Origin: M3007 sp038203695
Lineage (GTDB): Bacteria; Bacteroidota; Bacteroidia; Chitinophagales; Saprospiraceae
DNA: 8,134 bases
Assembly (NCBI GenBank): GCA_038203695.1
Contig: JBBRDQ010000222.1
Coordinates: 1-8,134, forward strand
Reading direction: 5' to 3'
In this document: positions 5,377-8,134 of the stretch, piece by piece
Layout: the number at the start of each line of letters is the position of its first letter
How positions within the stretch are numbered: the stretch's first letter is position 1
The notes under the pieces: model-generated
What the model saw: the letters and a program-made list of their open reading frames with translations, nothing else
Databases searched by the model: none
Told to the model about the DNA's origin: nothing
Translations under genes and position numbers: made by a program

Positions 5377-6594
5377 TCAACTCGCCGGCTTGCTCGGTGC
5401 CGGCGCACTGGCATGATAGTCCTGCTGTACCCGGAAGGCGTAATTGTCCAGTAATTCCACGACGCGTTCCCGTTTTTTCGATTGCACAATGAGCCCGATG
5501 TGGTGGCTTTTGCTACTCATGCGCCACACGACTTCCGGATCGTTGAACTGGCTGCTGTCCGGCCACTCCTGGCGCGTGAGCGATACAATAATGCCGGCGT
5601 AATCGTTGCGGACTTTGGGTAGTTTGTAGGGCTGATCGCTGGCAACGGCCACTTCCAATTTCGCCCATTCGTACCACAGATTGATACCGGACGATGCCTC
5701 GACCATATCCGACAGGTGCGCACCACCGACCCGGGACGCTGTTTCCAGAAAGTAAAACTCCCCGGTTTCGTGATTTTTGATGAATTCAGTGTGACTGGCG
5801 CTGTATTGCATACCGAACGCTTTCATAACCGCCACATTCATTTCCAGTAATTTTTTTTCGTTGTCCGATCCAAACGGCACGACGACGCTGCGGAAGATGC
5901 CACCGCCATGCGCTACCTCGAAAGGCGTGGAGAGGTAAACTGAGGCGCGGGAGAAAATCACCTTGCCATCCTGCGACAAGGAATCTACGTGAAATACGTC
6001 GCCCGGTTTGAATTGTTCGATTAAATATTGGTGGCGATCGCCGCCGAGCGTGTCCAGATGCGCCCAGAGTTCTTCGACGGAATGTACCTTCTTCATCCCG
6101 GTCGCCGAAGCCTGCCCACGCGGTTTGACGATCCAGGGCGCCGGTACATGTTGGGTGAAATAATGAATCTCCTCATCGTTGAAAAGCGCCGCGAACGAAG
6201 GAACGCGGATGCCATATTCAGCCGCCTTGAAGCGCATGGCCAGTTTATCGCGGAAATGCCGTGCGGTGGTTTGACCCATGCCAGGGATACGGAAATGCTC
6301 GCGGAGGTAAGCGCCCTTTTCCACGTCAAAATCATCGAGGGAGACAATGCGGTCTATTTTGCGACTGCGCATCAGCCACGCCAGTCCAGCCGCTACATCT
6401 TCCATGTCCCAGTGGTCGTCGCGCTTGGCATCGACATAAAAAATTTCGTCGATCGCCTCGCGGGCCCAGGCTTCATGTTCCAGTTTTTTGGCCGTGACCA
6501 GATAAACGGTCGCGCCGGCGGCTTTCATGCCGCGTAAAAATTCATTGCCCTTAAAGTAACTCGCAATGCAAACAAAAGAAACGGGTCTGCTCAT
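5377..6594 (-). CDS. ATP-grasp ligase-like protein, substrate unknown
   Basis: A 405-residue soluble protein with the order of an ATP-grasp carboxylate-amine or carboxylate-thiol ligase, enzymes that activate a carboxylate as acyl phosphate and join it to a nucleophile. Residues 1-110 form the preATP-grasp domain: beta-strand VSFVCIASYFKG (5-16), and IVSLDDFDVEKGAYLRE (83-99). The nucleotide-binding part shows RDKLAMRFKAAEYGI (115-129), IVKPRGQASATG (155-166, the Lys that contacts ATP phosphates and a Gly-rich loop) and LIEQF (191-195). The Mg-binding end shows SHTEF (267-271) and FLETASRVGGAHL (282-294), matching the family's E-x-x-x-R-x-GG pattern. The C-terminus (about 395-405) is a short Ala/Pro/Ser tail. 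The start at 6594 is an ATG in an A-rich leader without Shine-Dalgarno. It lies 128 bases downstream of the polytopic membrane gene on the same strand. No neighbour names the substrate. L-amino-acid ligase or carbamoyl-phosphate-synthase-like relatives are the nearest in style. Confidence 0.8.
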   Translation of the reverse strand: MSRPVSFVCIASYFKGNEFLRGMKAAGATVYLVTAKKLEHEAWAREAIDEIFYVDAKRDDHWDMEDVAAGLAWLMRSRKIDRIVSLDDFDVEKGAYLREHFRIPGMGQTTARHFRDKLAMRFKAAEYGIRVPSFAALFNDEEIHYFTQHVPAPWIVKPRGQASATGMKKVHSVEELWAHLDTLGGDRHQYLIEQFKPGDVFHVDSLSQDGKVIFSRASVYLSTPFEVAHGGGIFRSVVVPFGSDNEKKLLEMNVAVMKAFGMQYSASHTEFIKNHETGEFYFLETASRVGGAHLSDMVEASSGINLWYEWAKLEVAVASDQPYKLPKVRNDYAGIIVSLTRQEWPDSSQFNDPEVVWRMSSKSHHIGLIVQSKKRERVVELLDNYAFRVQQDYHASAPAPSKPAS

Positions 6595-6725
6595 AATTTA
6601 AAAATAGATCTGAAAGTCTTCAAGATTAAATGATTCCGGCAAATGACGAAAAAAGTTTTCAAACCATGTGCATCCCTGGTGTTGGAAAGTGGAATATTTT
6701 TAATAAAAATGAATTTACAAAACTA
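6595..6725 (-). promoter_or_regulatory. Leader of the ATP-grasp gene, with a weak promoter candidate and an A/T hairpin
   Basis: This A/T-rich spacer of 128 bases is the only place for a separate promoter of the ATP-grasp gene. On the minus strand TAGTTTTG (6725-6718) matches TAnnTTTG and overlaps the TAG stop codon of the preceding membrane-protein gene, but no -33 element is clear. ATTTTT (6696-6701) and AAAAAT (6705-6710) make a perfect A/T-only hairpin with a 3-base loop, too weak to call a terminator. Confidence 0.2.
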
Positions 6726-8134
6726 TTCTTCCAGTTGATACCAGAAATTATTGCGACTCACCCAGTTTTTATCGCGCCGGTAAACACTGATATTTGCCGG
6801 CTTTATGAGCATTTCATCGACGGTAAACGGCATGCGCACGCCTTTCTTCTGGAGAAAAATATTGACTTTGGCTTTATCTTCATAGACTTCGAACGGTACG
6901 TCAAACAACGCCCAGCCATCCACGATGGTGCGCAGGTAAAACCGCAGACCCTCGTATTTAAAATGCACTTCGTGGCCGTCCTGGCCATTGTTTTCCACAA
7001 TTTTTACCTCCTGCGTCATGCCCATATCGTCGTTGACATAAATCCACATATTCAGGTAGTACTGCCCTTTCGGGATATTGTCGCGCCATAGCCAAGTGGT
7101 GTCGCCCATAATACCGGCGAGTGCGCCTTTGCCGCGAAAAATGCGTTTGGAGGTGGTGAGTGAATCGAACGAGCGGTAGAAAAAGTCTTGGTTGGGGCGC
7201 TCGCTTTGCCATCCGCCTACCCGGTACAGTTGACGCGTAGCGCGTTCGGTTTCGATTTCCTGCGCCAGTTCGTGTTGCATGGCACGCATACTATCGGGCG
7301 ATAATGACCAGACTTTGAGGTCATTGCCGTCGTACACCTGTTTTGCTTTGCGGATGAGATACTGGTAGCGGCCGCGCACATCTTCCCATTGCGACGGATC
7401 GATTAAAATGGCCACGGGCCGGTTGTCGGGCAAATCGCGGAAGATGGCCGGAATCTGGCCGGGTACATTGACCAGTTGCACGGATTTCACCATTTGACTA
7501 ATCGACGTGCGGCTCATATTGACACCCATATCGGGCAGACCGGTGTGTAATGCGGTGGTTTGCACTTTGCGGAAAAGCACCGGATTGGGATCCAGCCAGA
7601 TGTTTTCCGAACCGACATTGTAGTATGGTAGCGGCAGCAATGCCTGATAGGGCGAAAAATCTACTTTGTTTAGCCAGTTGTCGGGTTCGGCAGCGGCTAC
7701 TTCGCGGCGGGCCACATTGGGGCTGAGATGCAACTGTTTGCTTTTTTGAAAAACGATCGCTTCATACCCCAGCAATACCAATGGCAGCAAAGCAATGACC
7801 CAGCGGAACCACGGGTATTTACCTTCCTTAAATCCGCGAAACCGCACGCTGAAATTCCATAACACATAGAATGCCAGCACATTAATTACATAATAATACG
7901 CCCACGTAAAACGCCCCAGTCCCCGAAATTGCCGGATCGGCCCGAAATAATCAGTCATCCATTCCATACCTTTAATGGCATACGGAAAGCCGCAGGCAAA
8001 CACCACCAGCAACATCGCCGCCGTAAAAATTCCCAGCAGATATTGTTTGTGCACGCGGTGATACGCAGCGTCGTTCCAGTTTTTTTCAAACGGCCGGAAA
8101 CGGCGGAATAAAAGCCACAGCAGAAAACCCAGTC
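6723..8134 (-). CDS. Large polytopic membrane protein, 3' part only (YfhO-like character)
   Basis: The frame is open to the window edge: reading back from 8054 gives LGFLLWLLFRRFRPFEKNWNDAAYHR before VHKQYLLG, with no stop. The gene is therefore truncated at its 5' end, and 469 residues are visible. The codon at 8054-8052 is GTG, an internal Val, not a start. Numbering from that Val, membrane segments lie near 5-27, 49-70 and 82-102, with the end of another one (LGFLLWLLF) upstream. The stretch IRQFRGLGRF (40-49) just before a membrane segment resembles the FR-x-P-x-RF junction of YfhO-type and related lipid-linked-sugar membrane proteins; this is a family resemblance from memory, not a proof. 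Residues 103-443 are soluble, probably outside the membrane, ending in a beta-rich part (about 305-425: GDTTWLWRD, GQYYLNMWIYVNDD, WALFDVPFEVY) like a carbohydrate-binding sandwich. A role in cell-surface glycan modification is likely but unproven. Confidence 0.65.
   Translation of the reverse strand, partial: LGFLLWLLFRRFRPFEKNWNDAAYHRVHKQYLLGIFTAAMLLVVFACGFPYAIKGMEWMTDYFGPIRQFRGLGRFTWAYYYVINVLAFYVLWNFSVRFRGFKEGKYPWFRWVIALLPLVLLGYEAIVFQKSKQLHLSPNVARREVAAAEPDNWLNKVDFSPYQALLPLPYYNVGSENIWLDPNPVLFRKVQTTALHTGLPDMGVNMSRTSISQMVKSVQLVNVPGQIPAIFRDLPDNRPVAILIDPSQWEDVRGRYQYLIRKAKQVYDGNDLKVWSLSPDSMRAMQHELAQEIETERATRQLYRVGGWQSERPNQDFFYRSFDSLTTSKRIFRGKGALAGIMGDTTWLWRDNIPKGQYYLNMWIYVNDDMGMTQEVKIVENNGQDGHEVHFKYEGLRFYLRTIVDGWALFDVPFEVYEDKAKVNIFLQKKGVRMPFTVDEMLIKPANISVYRRDKNWVSRNNFWYQLEE

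Noticed and set aside
5136..5416. Open frames of 58 codons (5136-5309) and 64 codons (5222-5413) on the plus strand in the convergent gap
   Set aside because: Neither has a start near its 5' end with a plausible leader, and the second runs into the antisense of the ATP-grasp gene; such lengths are not rare by chance.
6630..7091. 153-codon open frame on the plus strand
   Set aside because: It is mostly antisense to the C-terminal part of the membrane protein and has no recognisable features.
8052..8054. GTG as the start codon of the membrane protein
   Set aside because: The frame stays open without a stop to the window edge and encodes the end of another hydrophobic segment upstream.
1..8134. 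Search by eye for CRISPR arrays, tRNA genes, insertion sequences, phage or defence genes
   Set aside because: No regularly spaced repeats, no tRNA-like cloverleaf and no transposase, integrase or nuclease motifs were seen; the genes look like ordinary envelope and metabolic functions.

Overview
The window reads as chromosomal DNA of a Gram-negative member of the Bacteroidota, possibly a Saprospiria- or Chitinophagia-like lineage. The reasons are a Kdo transferase (WaaA) for lipopolysaccharide, start codons preceded by A/T-rich leaders with no Shine-Dalgarno sequence, and a short outer-membrane beta-barrel-like protein with an aromatic C-terminus. This placement is inferred from style. There is no rRNA or other marker gene here to settle it.

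Layout, left to right. A minus-strand PhoD-like secreted metallophosphatase (94-1296) follows a minus-strand GlcD-type FAD-linked oxidase (1470-2924), with hairpins in the gap and downstream. A very short divergent gap (26 bp) separates the oxidase from a plus-strand secreted, probable outer-membrane beta-barrel protein (2951-3709). A 66-bp spacer with palindromic TAACGGTTA repeats leads into plus-strand waaA (3776-5065). waaA converges on a minus-strand ATP-grasp ligase (5377-6594) across a 311-bp gap with no convincing gene, but with one strong hairpin and several weaker ones. The right end is the 3' part of a large minus-strand membrane protein (6723-8134), four partial or complete transmembrane segments followed by a long soluble region. 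It is cut by the window edge.

The genes look like ordinary envelope and metabolic housekeeping functions, not one coordinated system. WaaA builds the inner core of LPS, the barrel-like protein and the polytopic protein belong to the envelope, PhoD probably acts in the periplasm or outside the cell, and the oxidase and ATP-grasp enzyme are cytoplasmic. I see no CRISPR array, tRNA, rRNA, transposase, phage gene or recognisable defence system. The most interesting unexplained parts are the convergent gap at 5066-5376, the short repeats on either side of waaA, and the unassigned substrate of the ATP-grasp enzyme.
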